This document shows positions 26,198-34,820 of a DNA stretch of 64,000 nt, in pieces; position 1 is the first letter of the stretch; every line of letters starts with the position of its first letter. Both the position numbers and the translations under genes were made by a program. Where the stretch lies: NCBI RefSeq assembly GCF_030811855.1, contig NZ_JAUSRN010000022.1, forward strand, positions 22,844-86,843. Reading direction: 5' to 3'. The notes under the pieces are model-generated. The model was not told the DNA's origin. It ran no database searches and worked only from the letters and a program-made list of their open reading frames with translations. This DNA is from Variovorax paradoxus. Its GTDB lineage: Bacteria > Pseudomonadota > Gammaproteobacteria > Burkholderiales > Burkholderiaceae_C.

Positions 26198-27088
26198 TTG
26201 GAGCAACTGACAGGCAGCATCGTCGCTCTCGTCACGCCGATGCACGACGACGGCAGTGTCGACTATCCCGCCCTGCGCCGGCTGATCGATTGGCACATCG
26301 ACGAAGGCACCGACTGCCTCGGCGTGGTCGGCACCACCGGCGAATCGCCCACGGTCGACGTGGAAGAGCATTGCGAAATCATCCGCGTGGCGGTTGAGCA
26401 GGCCAAGGGCCGCGTGCCCGTGATGGCCGGCTGCGGCGCCAACTCGACCAAGGAAGCCATCGAGCTCGCCCGCTTCGCCAAGGGCGTGGGCGCCGATTCG
26501 CAGCTGCAGGTCGTGCCCTACTACAACAAGCCGACGCAAGAAGGCCAGTACCAGCACTTCAAGGCCATTGCCGAAGCCGTGGGCGACCTGCCCACCGTGC
26601 TGTACAACGTGCCCGGCCGCACCGTGGCCGATATGGCGCACGACACCGTGCTGCGCCTCGCGCAGGTGCCGGGCATCATCGGCATCAAGGAAGCCACCGG
26701 CAACATCGAACGCGCGCAGTGGCTGATTCGCGATCTGCCCAAGCACTTTGCCGTGTATTCGGGCGACGACCCCACCGCCGTGGCCCTCATGCTCTGCGGC
26801 GGCCAGGGCAATATCAGCGTCACGGCCAACATCGCGCCGCGCAAGATGCACGAGCTGTGCGTTGCGGCCATTGCGGGCGACGTGCGGCGCGCCATGGAGA
26901 TCCAGTTCGAGCTCATGCCGCTGCATCGCCACCTGTTCGTCGAGCCCAACCCGATCCCGGTCAAGTGGGCCATGTCCAGGCTCGCACTCTGCGGCGGCAC
27001 GTTGCGGCTGCCGCTCACCGAGCTGGCCGAATCCAACCGGCCCGTGGTCGAGGCTGCCCTCCGCGCCACCGGCCTGCTCAAGGGCTGA
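26198..27088 (+). CDS. dapA: 4-hydroxy-tetrahydrodipicolinate synthase
   Basis: This 296-residue (beta/alpha)8 aldolase condenses pyruvate with aspartate semialdehyde in the lysine/diaminopimelate pathway. Recognisable features are the N-terminal TGSIVALVTPMHDDGSVD, the GVVGTTGESPTV loop, YYNKPTQEGQYQHFKAIAE with the conserved Tyr, and the Schiff-base lysine in IIGIKEATGNIERAQW. The initiation codon is TTG, chosen because the family normally begins just before this motif and no ATG is available; AGAGAGA lies 7 bases upstream. It leads a likely operon with bamC and a metallohydrolase gene. Confidence 0.96.
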   Translation: MEQLTGSIVALVTPMHDDGSVDYPALRRLIDWHIDEGTDCLGVVGTTGESPTVDVEEHCEIIRVAVEQAKGRVPVMAGCGANSTKEAIELARFAKGVGADSQLQVVPYYNKPTQEGQYQHFKAIAEAVGDLPTVLYNVPGRTVADMAHDTVLRLAQVPGIIGIKEATGNIERAQWLIRDLPKHFAVYSGDDPTAVALMLCGGQGNISVTANIAPRKMHELCVAAIAGDVRRAMEIQFELMPLHRHLFVEPNPIPVKWAMSRLALCGGTLRLPLTELAESNRPVVEAALRATGLLKG

Positions 27089-27231
27089 GCCGTTCCGCCG
27101 CTCCTCCAACCCCCACCTCTTTTTCGCCTGCCGCATCAAGGTCAAGCAACCTTTTGCCCGAACCGTGCTCAGAGAGTGCGGGCAATGCGGCCCCTAGATA
27201 GACCGAACCCATTCCAACAAGGAAGACGACG

Positions 27232-28323
27232 TTGAAGAACCTTTCGCACATCTCGCGATTCGCACTGCTGGCAATCGTTGTCAGCCTCGCCGCCTGCTCC
27301 GTCCTCGAGAGCGACAAGATCGATTACAAGAGCGCCGGCAAGGCACCGACGCTCGAAGTTCCGCCTGACCTCTCGCAGCTCTCGCGCGAAAACCGCTATG
27401 CGGTGCCGGGCGGCGCGGTCACGGCCAACGCCTACCAGGCCGGCGTTGCCAACGCCCCGGGCGTTCCGACCGCGGTGGCCAACATCGGCGACGTGCGCAT
27501 GGAGCGCTCGGGCACACAGCGCTGGATCGTCATCAACCGCGCACCCGACCAGCTCTGGGATCCGGTGAAAGACTTCTGGCAGGAAAGCGGCTTTCTCCTG
27601 ACCACCGAGCAGCGCAATCTCGGCATCATGGAAACCGACTGGGCCGAGAACCGCGCCAAGCTGCCGCAGGACATCATCCGCGGCACGCTGGGCAAGCTGG
27701 TCGATTCGGTCTATTCGACCGGCGAACTCGACCGCTTCCGCACCCGCCTGGAGCGCACGCCCACTGGCACCGAGATCTTCATCAGCCACCGCGGCATGCA
27801 GGAGGTCTACAACAACAGCCGCCAGGACCAGACCGTGTGGCAGCCCCGCCCGAGCGATCCTGAACTCGAAACCGAATTCCTGCGCCGCCTGATGGTCAAG
27901 CTAGGCGTCTCGCAAGAACAGTCGAAGATCCTGGCCGCCACCACCGCGCCGACCAAGACCGCCACCGTCGCTTCCGTGAGCGGCCAGCCCGTGGTGCAGA
28001 TCAGCGAAGGCTTCGACCGCGCATGGCGCCGTGTGGGCCTGGCACTCGACCGCACCGGCTTCACCGTGGAAGACCGCGACCGCACCGCCGGCATCTACTA
28101 CGTGCGCTACGTGACCCCCAACCCCGACAAGAAGGAACCCGGCTTCTTCGGCAAGCTGTTCAGCAGCTCGAGCAAGAACGAGGCGCCGATCAAGTTCCGC
28201 ATTCTCGTGAAGGGCGGCCAGGGCGAGAGCACCACCGTCTCGGTCCTGAACGAATCCGGCGCGCCCGAAACCTCGGCCAACGCACAGCGCATCGTCCAGG
28301 TCATTGCCGACGACCTGAAGTAA
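27232..28323 (+). CDS. bamC: Outer membrane assembly lipoprotein BamC-like (NlpB/DapX)
   Basis: This 363-residue lipoprotein has a signal peptide with lipobox LAAC at Cys22, then an unstructured N-terminal region with KAPTLEVPPDLSQL, which matches the BamC lasso segment that binds BamD. Two helix-grip domains follow (about 90-210 and 245-360). It should be part of the BAM complex at the outer membrane. Placement directly after dapA is conserved in many proteobacteria, hence the old name dapX. The start is TTG, placed 8 bases after AAGGA. The next gene begins 5 bases after its stop. Confidence 0.9.
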   Translation: MKNLSHISRFALLAIVVSLAACSVLESDKIDYKSAGKAPTLEVPPDLSQLSRENRYAVPGGAVTANAYQAGVANAPGVPTAVANIGDVRMERSGTQRWIVINRAPDQLWDPVKDFWQESGFLLTTEQRNLGIMETDWAENRAKLPQDIIRGTLGKLVDSVYSTGELDRFRTRLERTPTGTEIFISHRGMQEVYNNSRQDQTVWQPRPSDPELETEFLRRLMVKLGVSQEQSKILAATTAPTKTATVASVSGQPVVQISEGFDRAWRRVGLALDRTGFTVEDRDRTAGIYYVRYVTPNPDKKEPGFFGKLFSSSSKNEAPIKFRILVKGGQGESTTVSVLNESGAPETSANAQRIVQVIADDLK

Positions 28324-28328
28324 CCCGC

Positions 28329-29105
28329 ATGCTCCGCTTCCGAAGCCTCGGCAGCGGCAGCACGGGCAACGCCGCGCTGGTCGAAGCGACCAGCGGCGGG
28401 CGCACCTCGCGGCTCCTGGTCGACTGCGGCTTTGGTTTGCGGCAGCTCGATCTGCGGCTCGCCAAGGCGGGTCTCGCGGCCAGCGACATCGACGCGATCT
28501 TCGTCACCCACGAGCACGGCGACCACATCGGCTGCGCCCATTCGCTCTCACGCCGCAACCGCATTCCGGTCTGGATGAGCGAAGGCACATGGCTCGCCAC
28601 GGGCGGCCGGGATTTCGAAGGCCGACTCAATCTGGCTCGAGACGATTCGGAGTTCGCAGTCGGAGATATCGCGGTGCAGCCCTTTACCGTGCCGCACGAT
28701 GCGCGCGAGCCGCTGCAGCTGCGATGCTCCGACGGCGCCCGCACCCTGGGCGTGCTCACCGATCTAGGCCATGCCACGGCCCACGTACTTTCCAGGCTCA
28801 GCGGCGTGCATGCGCTGCTGCTCGAGTTCAACCACGACAGCGAGCTGCTGGCCAACTCGGCCTATCCGGCATTTCTCAAGTTGCGCGTTGGCGGCAAGCA
28901 TGGCCACCTATCGAACATGGCGGCCGCGGACATTGCACGCGCGGTGCGCCACGAGGGTCTCCGCCATGTGGTCGCGGCGCATCTGAGCGAACAGAACAAC
29001 CGTCCCGAGATCGTGCGGCGCCTGATGGCCGACGCCCTTGGCGGGCACGAGGCCGAGATGCTCACGGCCAGTGCGTCGGAAGGCTCGCCCTGGCTGGACG
29101 TCTGA
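28329..29105 (+). CDS. Metallo-beta-lactamase-fold hydrolase, WalJ/YycJ-like
   Basis: This 258-residue cytoplasmic protein starts MLRFRSLGSGSTGNAALVEA, the strong signature of the YycJ/WalJ branch. Metal ligands are His61, His63, Asp65 and His66 in FVTHEHGDHIG, Asp and His further on in TDLGHAT, and a late His in VVAAHLSEQNN. The family includes Bacillus YycJ, with proposed roles in DNA repair or cell-wall/DNA coordination, but the proteobacterial members have no settled substrate. It closes the dapA-bamC gene string and is followed by a rho-independent terminator. Confidence 0.88.
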   Translation: MLRFRSLGSGSTGNAALVEATSGGRTSRLLVDCGFGLRQLDLRLAKAGLAASDIDAIFVTHEHGDHIGCAHSLSRRNRIPVWMSEGTWLATGGRDFEGRLNLARDDSEFAVGDIAVQPFTVPHDAREPLQLRCSDGARTLGVLTDLGHATAHVLSRLSGVHALLLEFNHDSELLANSAYPAFLKLRVGGKHGHLSNMAAADIARAVRHEGLRHVVAAHLSEQNNRPEIVRRLMADALGGHEAEMLTASASEGSPWLDV

Positions 29106-29140
29106 GGGCGCGGTCCGCCCTGCTTCTTCAGAGCACCATG

Positions 29141-29168
29141 CAAAAAGCCGCCCGAGGGCGGCTTTTTG
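29141..29168. terminator. Bidirectional rho-independent terminator
   Basis: CAAAAAGCCGCC and GGCGGCTTTTTG are perfect 12-base arms around CGAG. The A-run on one side and T-run on the other serve both convergent transcripts, the metallohydrolase gene from the left and the small lipoprotein gene from the right. Confidence 0.9.
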
Positions 29169-29210
29169 CCGGACGCACGAAACGCACGAAACGCCCTAAG
29201 CTGACCTCGC

Positions 29211-29486
29211 CTACTGCTTGGGCGCTTCGTTCTTCTTGGCAGCCTCGGTCGCCGCATTGGCCGCGTCCAGGGCCGATGAGGCCGCCGGCGAAGGCGCCGT
29301 GGCCGCGGAACCGGTCGACGGCGCCGGTGTCACCACAACAGCAGGCGGCGGCGGAGGCGCAGGCTCGGTCACCGGAGCGGGCGGAGGGGTCACAACGACC
29401 GGCGCGGCATCCTCTTTCTTGCCGCAAGCCACGAGTGCGGCGGCGGCGATCAACGAAGCGAGCAGGACGGATGACGACTTTTTCAT
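29211..29486 (-). CDS. Small Pro/Ala-rich lipoprotein
   Basis: This 91-residue protein has a signal peptide (SSSVLLASLIAAAALVAC) with lipobox LVAC at Cys21, then a disordered stretch rich in Pro, Ala and Val (about 27-70), and ends in an Ala/Lys-rich segment. It should be anchored in a membrane facing the periplasm. The low-complexity composition gives no family clue. The gene stands alone between terminators. Confidence 0.75.
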   Translation of the reverse strand: MKKSSSVLLASLIAAAALVACGKKEDAAPVVVTPPPAPVTEPAPPPPPAVVVTPAPSTGSAATAPSPAASSALDAANAATEAAKKNEAPKQ

Positions 29487-29579
29487 GGAAACTCCTTTGG
29501 CAATGGATATCTGAACGAAAAAATTCTAGACCCGCATCACCGCTGGTTTATGTCTCACAGCCCCATTCGCGGCATTGGC

Positions 29580-30095
29580 TTACAAGCCCAGTGTCGATGC
29601 CGGAAACGCCGGCCGCCCCGCCCGCCACGTCTCATCGATGGTTTCGCGGAGTTCGCGCCGCGCACGCGGATCGAAGCCGCACACGCCGCGGCTGCGCTCG
29701 GGATCGGCACGGTGGGCAAACCACTCGGGGGTCCAGATGGCGCTCGGCACCCCCGGGCTGCCCGCTGCCGGCCGGACCGCCCTGCATTCGATGATGTGGT
29801 CCCACATGCGCCGCCACGGCACGAGGCGCGTGTGGGCACGCTCGATGACGTCGAAGCGCTGCGCCAGCAGAAGGAAGCGGCGGCCCGTGGCCGACCAGGC
29901 CTGGAGCGCCTGGATGCTGGCCCGGTCCCCTAGCGGCCAGTCGGCAAAGTCTGGGTCGCTGAGAACCAGTTCTTTCCAGCCCTGCCGCGCCGCGTTCTCG
30001 AGCGCGATGCGCACGATGCCGTCGAAGGCCTCGCGGCCATCGAAGCGGCCTTCGGGCAAGGCGGGCTCCACAGGCACTGGTGTGTCACTCGGCAT
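29580..30095 (-). CDS. Conserved protein of unknown function downstream of the cupin hydroxylase
   Basis: This 171-residue soluble protein has EAFDGIVRIALENAARQGWKELVLSDPDFADWPLG near its start, then a beta-alpha region with RRFLLLAQRFDVIERAHTRLVPWRRMWDHIIECRAV. It looks like a small alpha/beta domain and carries no recognised catalytic motif. Its start overlaps the end of the roxA-like gene by 11 bases, so it is translated with it. Such proteins accompany the roxA-like gene in related genomes as far as I recall. Confidence 0.7.
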   Translation of the reverse strand: MPSDTPVPVEPALPEGRFDGREAFDGIVRIALENAARQGWKELVLSDPDFADWPLGDRASIQALQAWSATGRRFLLLAQRFDVIERAHTRLVPWRRMWDHIIECRAVRPAAGSPGVPSAIWTPEWFAHRADPERSRGVCGFDPRARRELRETIDETWRAGRPAFPASTLGL

Positions 30096-31227
30096 GCACC
30101 CACCCCGCTTCGCACCACTCGGCCAGCAACGCGAGCGCGCCTTCGCTCGCGCGCGAGAGCTCGCGCGGACCGAGCGCGCGCCGGTCGGCCAGCCGCCGCA
30201 TCAGCGTGGCATCGGCCCCGCCCGCGCGAAAGCTCTCGCCATTGATGTAGAGGTGCCGCGCGTCGTAAAGCATGCGCGTACGCCGGTCGAGCATCACGCG
30301 GTTCAATGCATCCGGCGCTTCGGTGCCCTCGTCGAACCAGACATTGGCCTTGGGCTCCGTGAGCGATTCGCCCAAGGCACGGTCAATTGCATCGGGGTCG
30401 CGCAGCGCGGCATCGACGGCCTTGCGCGCAAAGGCCTGCAGCGCGGCCGGCATGGCGGCTGGCGCGTCGACCGCGGGCTGCGACGGATCGCGATAGCGAG
30501 CCAGCTCGGCCGGGCCCGCATCTTCGAGCGCTTCCGAATAGGCCTGCGCCATGCGGGACAACAGGTCGGCGCCAAGCTCGCCCACTGCCGACGACCGCAG
30601 GCCGATGGAGCAGGTCATGCAGTCGTCACCGACCGCCACGCCATCGTGCGCATAGCGTGGCGGCAGATAGAGCATGTCGCCCGGCTCCAGCACAAAGCTT
30701 TGCTCGGGCTCGAAATGCTCGAGGATCTTGAGCGGCACGCCCTGCTGCAGGCGCAGGTCGCTCTGCTTGCCGATCGACCAGCGCCGCGTGCCCTGCGCCT
30801 GCAGCAGAAACACGTCGTAGCTGTCGAAATGCGCCCCTACGCCGCCCTGATCGCTCGCGTAGCTGATCATCAGGTCGTCCAGCCGTGCGTCGGGCAGAAA
30901 GCGGAACTGCTGCAGCAATGCATTCACGCCATCGTGATGCAGGTCGACGCCCTGCACCAGCAGGGTCCATGCGGGCTGCTTCAGCGGCGGCAGCGCACGC
31001 CGTGCGAGCGGCCCGTGCTTGAGCGTCCAACCGGCCTTGCCATGTCGGATGAGGCGCGATTCCACGTCCTCACGCTCCGCCAGGGCAAACAGCGCGCTCC
31101 GATCGATCGGTGGCACCATGGCGGGAATGGCCTGGCGCACCAGCAACGGTTTTTTCTGCCAATACCGCCGCATGAACTGCGCGGCGCTCAGGCCGCCGAG
31201 CAACGGCAGCGGTTGTGTAGTCTCCAT
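30085..31227 (-). CDS. roxA: Ribosomal protein uL16-type arginine hydroxylase (JmjC/cupin-4), RoxA-like
   Basis: This 380-residue cytoplasmic 2-oxoglutarate oxygenase has the Fe(II) triad His133-x-Asp135 in GAHFDSYDVF and His194 in PPRYAHDG. A winged C-terminal extension follows from about residue 210. The N-terminal LPLLGGLSAAQFMRRYWQKKPLLVRQA is typical of the YcfD group that hydroxylates Arg81 of uL16 in Escherichia coli. The target here is by analogy. Its ATG is only 14 bases from the divergent slyD-like start. A TTG at 31242 in the same frame would overlap the slyD start. Confidence 0.87.
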   Translation of the reverse strand: METTQPLPLLGGLSAAQFMRRYWQKKPLLVRQAIPAMVPPIDRSALFALAEREDVESRLIRHGKAGWTLKHGPLARRALPPLKQPAWTLLVQGVDLHHDGVNALLQQFRFLPDARLDDLMISYASDQGGVGAHFDSYDVFLLQAQGTRRWSIGKQSDLRLQQGVPLKILEHFEPEQSFVLEPGDMLYLPPRYAHDGVAVGDDCMTCSIGLRSSAVGELGADLLSRMAQAYSEALEDAGPAELARYRDPSQPAVDAPAAMPAALQAFARKAVDAALRDPDAIDRALGESLTEPKANVWFDEGTEAPDALNRVMLDRRTRMLYDARHLYINGESFRAGGADATLMRRLADRRALGPRELSRASEGALALLAEWCEAGWVHAE

Positions 31228-31241
31228 GGGAGAATTCTGCA

Positions 31242-31766
31242 ATGGAAATCTCTGAACAATGCGTGGTCGGCCTGACCTGGACGATGAAAGACACTCTGGG
31301 CGAAGTGTTGGACGTGCTCGACGAACCGGTGGAATTCATGGTTGGGGGCGATGACCTCTTCGACGTGATCGAAGCCGCCCTGCAGGGCCACGAGCCCGGC
31401 GCCCGGGTGCAATTGCAGCTCGAGCCCGAGCAAGGCTTCGGCGACTTCAACGACCAGCTGCTCTTTCTGGAGCCGCGCTCGCTGTTTCCCGAAGGCACCG
31501 AGGAAGGCATGACCTTCGACGGCGCCGCACTGCCCCAGGGCGTGAGCGACGCCATGCCCAAGGACGTGATCTACACCGTGGCCGAAATCTACCCGGAGCA
31601 CCTGGTGCTCGACGGCAACCATCCGCTCGCGGGCATCGCAATCCGGCTCGACATCACGGTGCGCTCTGTTCGCGAGGCGACCGAAGAAGAGGTCGGCAGC
31701 GGTACGGCCGGTACAGCTTTTTTCAAGGTGCCTCCAACGGCGCCCGGCAACGATCTGCTGCACTGA
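31242..31766 (+). CDS. slyD: FKBP-type peptidyl-prolyl isomerase, SlyD-like
   Basis: This 174-residue protein has an FKBP core split by an insert-in-flap domain. The N-terminal half ends at about residue 50, the chaperone insert occupies about 70-120, and the C-terminal DGNHPLAGIAIRLDITV completes the FKBP fold. The histidine-rich metal-binding tail of Escherichia coli SlyD is absent, so nickel handling is less likely than folding assistance. It is divergent from the roxA-like gene and is followed by a strong terminator. Confidence 0.88.
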   Translation: MEISEQCVVGLTWTMKDTLGEVLDVLDEPVEFMVGGDDLFDVIEAALQGHEPGARVQLQLEPEQGFGDFNDQLLFLEPRSLFPEGTEEGMTFDGAALPQGVSDAMPKDVIYTVAEIYPEHLVLDGNHPLAGIAIRLDITVRSVREATEEEVGSGTAGTAFFKVPPTAPGNDLLH

Positions 31767-31795
31767 CCTCAAGGCGGGCAAACCGCGACAGCCAA

Positions 31796-31830
31796 CAACA
31801 AAAAGCCGGGCACTGCCCGGCTTTTTGTTG
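31796..31830. terminator. Bidirectional rho-independent terminator
   Basis: CAACAAAAAGCCGGG and CCCGGCTTTTTGTTG are perfect 15-base arms around CACTG. It separates the convergent slyD-like and glycine-zipper lipoprotein genes and can serve both. Confidence 0.92.
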
Positions 31831-31855
31831 CTTGCGATAGCTGCCCGTGGGCAGA

Positions 31856-32356
31856 TTACATGCGCGAGATCTGCCCGTTGTCGATGCGCACGCGGTCACC
31901 GATGCGCAGGTCGCCCGGGTTCTGCACGTCGAAGGCGCGATAGCCGCCGCGGTCGGTCTGCACCGAAATGCGATAGCTCTCGTAGGCGCGGGGGCCGTTG
32001 CGCTGTGCCTCGATGGTGTTGCCCAGCAGTGCACCACCCACGATGCCCAGGGCGGTGGCCGCGGCGCGGCCGCTGCCATGCCCGAATTGGTTGCCCACCA
32101 CGCCGCCGACGACACCACCCGCCACGGCGCCACCGCCCGTGGTGCCGGTGCCACCGGTCTCGCTGCGCAGCACTTCGATGTTGGCAACGTGGCCGTATTC
32201 GACATACGCCGCTTCCTGGTACTGCACGGCCTGTGGCGGCGCCTGGTAAGGGTAGCGTGTGGTCTGGTAGACCGGCGCGGGAGCGACGCAGGCCGTGAGC
32301 GTGGCGATCGCCAGCGCGGAAGCGCCGATGGAAATGAAGCGCGTTGAAATTTTCAT
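31856..32356 (-). CDS. Glycine-zipper 2TM outer membrane lipoprotein, SlyB-like
   Basis: This 166-residue lipoprotein has a signal peptide with TLTAC at Cys23. After a Gln/Tyr-rich linker (about 25-50) comes a glycine-zipper double helix, GGGAVAGGVVGGVVGNQFG, and a second helix from AATALGIVGGALLGNTIE. A beta-rich C-terminal segment ends the protein. It resembles the SlyB/Pcp family of outer-membrane lipoproteins that insert a glycine-zipper hairpin into the membrane. The ATG at 32356 follows GAGGAG at about 9 bases. A palindrome lies upstream of it. Confidence 0.87.
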   Translation of the reverse strand: MKISTRFISIGASALAIATLTACVAPAPVYQTTRYPYQAPPQAVQYQEAAYVEYGHVANIEVLRSETGGTGTTGGGAVAGGVVGGVVGNQFGHGSGRAAATALGIVGGALLGNTIEAQRNGPRAYESYRISVQTDRGGYRAFDVQNPGDLRIGDRVRIDNGQISRM

Positions 32357-32379
32357 GTTGAAGGCTCCTCGAGAATTGG

Positions 32380-32397
32380 GGTGCATCCAGATGCACC
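32380..32397. promoter_or_regulatory. Palindrome in the leader of the glycine-zipper gene
   Basis: GGTGCATC and GATGCACC are perfect 8-base arms around CA, 24 bases upstream of the ATG of the minus-strand lipoprotein gene and close to its expected promoter. It could be an operator; no regulator can be named from this window. Confidence 0.5.
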
Positions 32398-32516
32398 AAG
32401 CCTGTGTCTAACGCCTTTCCCGCAGCGGGGATGACGCCTGACACACACCGAAACGTAGGAGCAGGCCGCGAACTTCGCGGTTCCGATCTTTACCGGCCCG
32501 ATACGAGGGCAATCGG

Positions 32517-32963
32517 TCAGTGCTTGCCTGTGGACCCGTAGCCGCCTTCGCCGCGTTGCGAGGCTGCAAATTCTGTGACCACTCGAAACTGCGCCTGCAC
32601 CACCGGCACGATGACGAGCTGCGCGAGCCGTTCCATCGGCTGGAGCACAAAAGGCGTGTCGCTGCGGTTCCAGGCGCTGATCTTCAGTTCGCCCTGGTAG
32701 TCGCTGTCGATCAGGCCGACGAGGTTTCCGAGCACGATGCCGTGCTTGTGACCAAGGCCCGAGCGCGGAAGGATCATTGCCGCATAGGCCGGGTCGCCTA
32801 GGTGGATCGCGATGCCGGTGCCCACGAGCTGCCAGCCGTTGGGCTCCAGCGTGATGGGTGCATCGAGGCAGGCCCTGAGGTCGAGGCCCGCGCTGCCGGG
32901 GGTGGCATAGGCGGGCAATTGATCCACCATGCGTGGATCGAGGATTCGGACGTCTACTTTCAC
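32517..32963 (-). CDS. dut: Deoxyuridine 5'-triphosphate nucleotidohydrolase (dUTPase)
   Basis: This 148-residue trimeric dUTPase converts dUTP to dUMP and keeps uracil out of DNA. The five family motifs are visible: PGSAGLDLRA, PRSGLGHKHGI, GLIDSDYQGELK, RLAQLVIVP and the C-terminal GEGGYGSTGKH, which closes over the active site. The GTG start at 32963 lies two bases after the stop of the upstream gene. It is the last gene of a coaBC-membrane protein-dut string. Confidence 0.96.
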   Translation of the reverse strand: MKVDVRILDPRMVDQLPAYATPGSAGLDLRACLDAPITLEPNGWQLVGTGIAIHLGDPAYAAMILPRSGLGHKHGIVLGNLVGLIDSDYQGELKISAWNRSDTPFVLQPMERLAQLVIVPVVQAQFRVVTEFAASQRGEGGYGSTGKH

Positions 32964-32965
32964 TT

Positions 32966-33424
32966 CTACTTGCCTTGCTTGTGTTGCTGTTCTCTTTGCT
33001 TGCGGGCGGCTTCCTCGAGCACCTGCTGCCACTTGGCGACACCAGGTGAAAGCTTCAGGCCCTTCAACTTGCTTGCGAGCCAGAGGGCCGCACCAGCCAG
33101 GAACACCAGCACGACGGCAGACACGCCGGCCGACCACAGCGCCAGGAGGACGAGCGCGCCCACCACGCCCATGATCTTGAGCACCGCAGGCGGGAACGCT
33201 CCTAAACCTGGTGCCGAGGTATCGCCATTCGAGGATTCGCGTCGTTGCGCCGCCGCAGCTGCGTGGCCCTGCGCGCCCGGTGCACCCGGCGCAGGGGTCA
33301 TGCCTACGTCGAGCCCATGGTCGCCTTCGTGCGCCGCCCGCTTGGGCAATGCCGCCTGGGCCGAAAGCCGTTCCACGTAGCTGGCGAAATCGCCATTGGG
33401 CGGGGTGTTCCATTGGGGATTCAT
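32966..33424 (-). CDS. Membrane protein of unknown function between coaBC and dut
   Basis: This 152-residue protein starts MNPQWNTPPNGDFASYVERL, has a Gly/Ala-rich disordered section (about 40-75), then two closely spaced hydrophobic helices (about 80-120, IMGVVGALVLLALWSAGVSA and the next), and ends in a basic, Lys/Gln-rich tail. No family is recognised. Its ATG overlaps the TGA of coaBC by one base and its stop is two bases from dut, so it belongs to that operon. Confidence 0.72.
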   Translation of the reverse strand: MNPQWNTPPNGDFASYVERLSAQAALPKRAAHEGDHGLDVGMTPAPGAPGAQGHAAAAAQRRESSNGDTSAPGLGAFPPAVLKIMGVVGALVLLALWSAGVSAVVLVFLAGAALWLASKLKGLKLSPGVAKWQQVLEEAARKQREQQHKQGK

Positions 33425-34647
33425 CAGACCCTCCAGTCGGGCAGGCGGGCGGCGATCTCGGTCATGAGTTCGCGCGCCAAGGTGAGCTTGGGCGCACGCG
33501 GCAATTCGCGCGTGCTCTTTGCGTCCACCAGCAGCAGCGCATTGTCGTCCTGGCCGAATGTCAGCGGCCCGATGTTTCCGACCAGGAGCGGAATGCCCTT
33601 GCGCTCGCGCTTGGCCTTGGCGTGCTCGACGAGGTTCTCGCTCTCGGCCGCGAACCCCACGCAGAACAGCTTGCGCGCCTGTGCGCGCTCGCTCTTGGCC
33701 ACGGCCAGCAAAATGTCTGGGTTCTCGACGAAGCTGAGCACCGGCGTCTTGCCGCTGCCGTCCTTCTTGATCTTTTGTTCGCTGTGGGTTGCGGGCCGCC
33801 AGTCCGCGACAGCTGCCGTCGCTATGAAAATGCTAGCGGAGCGCGCCGCCCGCAGGGTCGCTTCGAGCATGTCTGCTGCGGAAAGCACGTCGATGCGGCT
33901 CACCCCGCGTGGGGTGGGCAGGTGCACCGGGCCAGCCACCAACGTCACTTCGGCGCCGGCCTCGTGGGCGGCGCGCGCAATGGCAAAACCCATCTTGCCG
34001 GATGAATGGTTGGTGATGCCGCGAATCGGATCGAGCGGCTCGAAGGTGGGTCCGGCGGTCACGAGCAGCTTGTGCCCCGCAAGCAGCTTGGGTGCGAAGA
34101 AGGTCGTGATGTCCTCGAGCAGCTGCGCCGGCTCCAGCATGCGCCCGTCGCCGGTTTCGCCGCAGGCCTGCCAGCCGCTGCCCACGCCCAGCACCGTGGC
34201 ACCGTCAGCTGCCACCTGCATCAGGTTGCGCTGGGTGGCGGGATGCGCCCACATCTCGCGGTTCATGGCGGGTGCGATCAAAAGAGGCACGCGGTCCACC
34301 GGACGGGCCAGGCACATCAGGCTCAGCAGTTCGTCTGCCCTTCCCTGCACCAGCCGAGCGATGAAGTCGGCGCTGCACGGCGCGAGCACGATGGCATCGG
34401 CCTCGCGGCTCAGGTTGATGTGCGGCATGTTGTTGGGCTCGCGCGCGTCCCACTGCGAGGTGTAGACCGCGCGCCCCGACAGCGCCTGCATCGTGACCGG
34501 CGTGATGAACTGCTCGGCTGCCTCGGTCATGACCACCTGTACCGTGCCGCCAGCCTTCACGATCAGGCGGCACAACTCGGCCGATTTGTAGCAGGCGATG
34601 CCGCCAGTGAGGCCCAGGACGATGTGTTTGCCGGCGAGATCTTGCAT
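33424..34647 (-). CDS. coaBC: Bifunctional phosphopantothenoylcysteine decarboxylase/phosphopantothenate-cysteine ligase
   Basis: This 407-residue fusion makes 4'-phosphopantetheine for coenzyme A. The N-terminal FMN-dependent CoaC half (about 1-190) has the substrate signatures NMPHINLS and PAMNREMWAHPATQRN and the catalytic Cys in GSGWQACGETGDGRM. The CoaB half from about 200 has TAGPTFEPLDPIRGITNHSSGKMG and the KKDGSGKTP and CVGFAAES blocks. The start at 34647 matches family length; there is no obvious Shine-Dalgarno sequence. Confidence 0.96.
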   Translation of the reverse strand: MQDLAGKHIVLGLTGGIACYKSAELCRLIVKAGGTVQVVMTEAAEQFITPVTMQALSGRAVYTSQWDAREPNNMPHINLSREADAIVLAPCSADFIARLVQGRADELLSLMCLARPVDRVPLLIAPAMNREMWAHPATQRNLMQVAADGATVLGVGSGWQACGETGDGRMLEPAQLLEDITTFFAPKLLAGHKLLVTAGPTFEPLDPIRGITNHSSGKMGFAIARAAHEAGAEVTLVAGPVHLPTPRGVSRIDVLSAADMLEATLRAARSASIFIATAAVADWRPATHSEQKIKKDGSGKTPVLSFVENPDILLAVAKSERAQARKLFCVGFAAESENLVEHAKAKRERKGIPLLVGNIGPLTFGQDDNALLLVDAKSTRELPRAPKLTLARELMTEIAARLPDWRV

Positions 34648-34820
34648 ATCGCAGAAGTGTAATGACACAGCCCCCACGCAGGGGCCGCGTGCACGGCCGT
34701 CCGAAGCCGCCAATGCGCCCCCAGAAGAGCGAAGGAGAAGCGCGCAGGTGCGCGGAGCACGCAGTCGGGCCATATACAATCAGCATTTCCCACTGCCCGG
34801 TCCTCGCGTCCGGAACTGGC

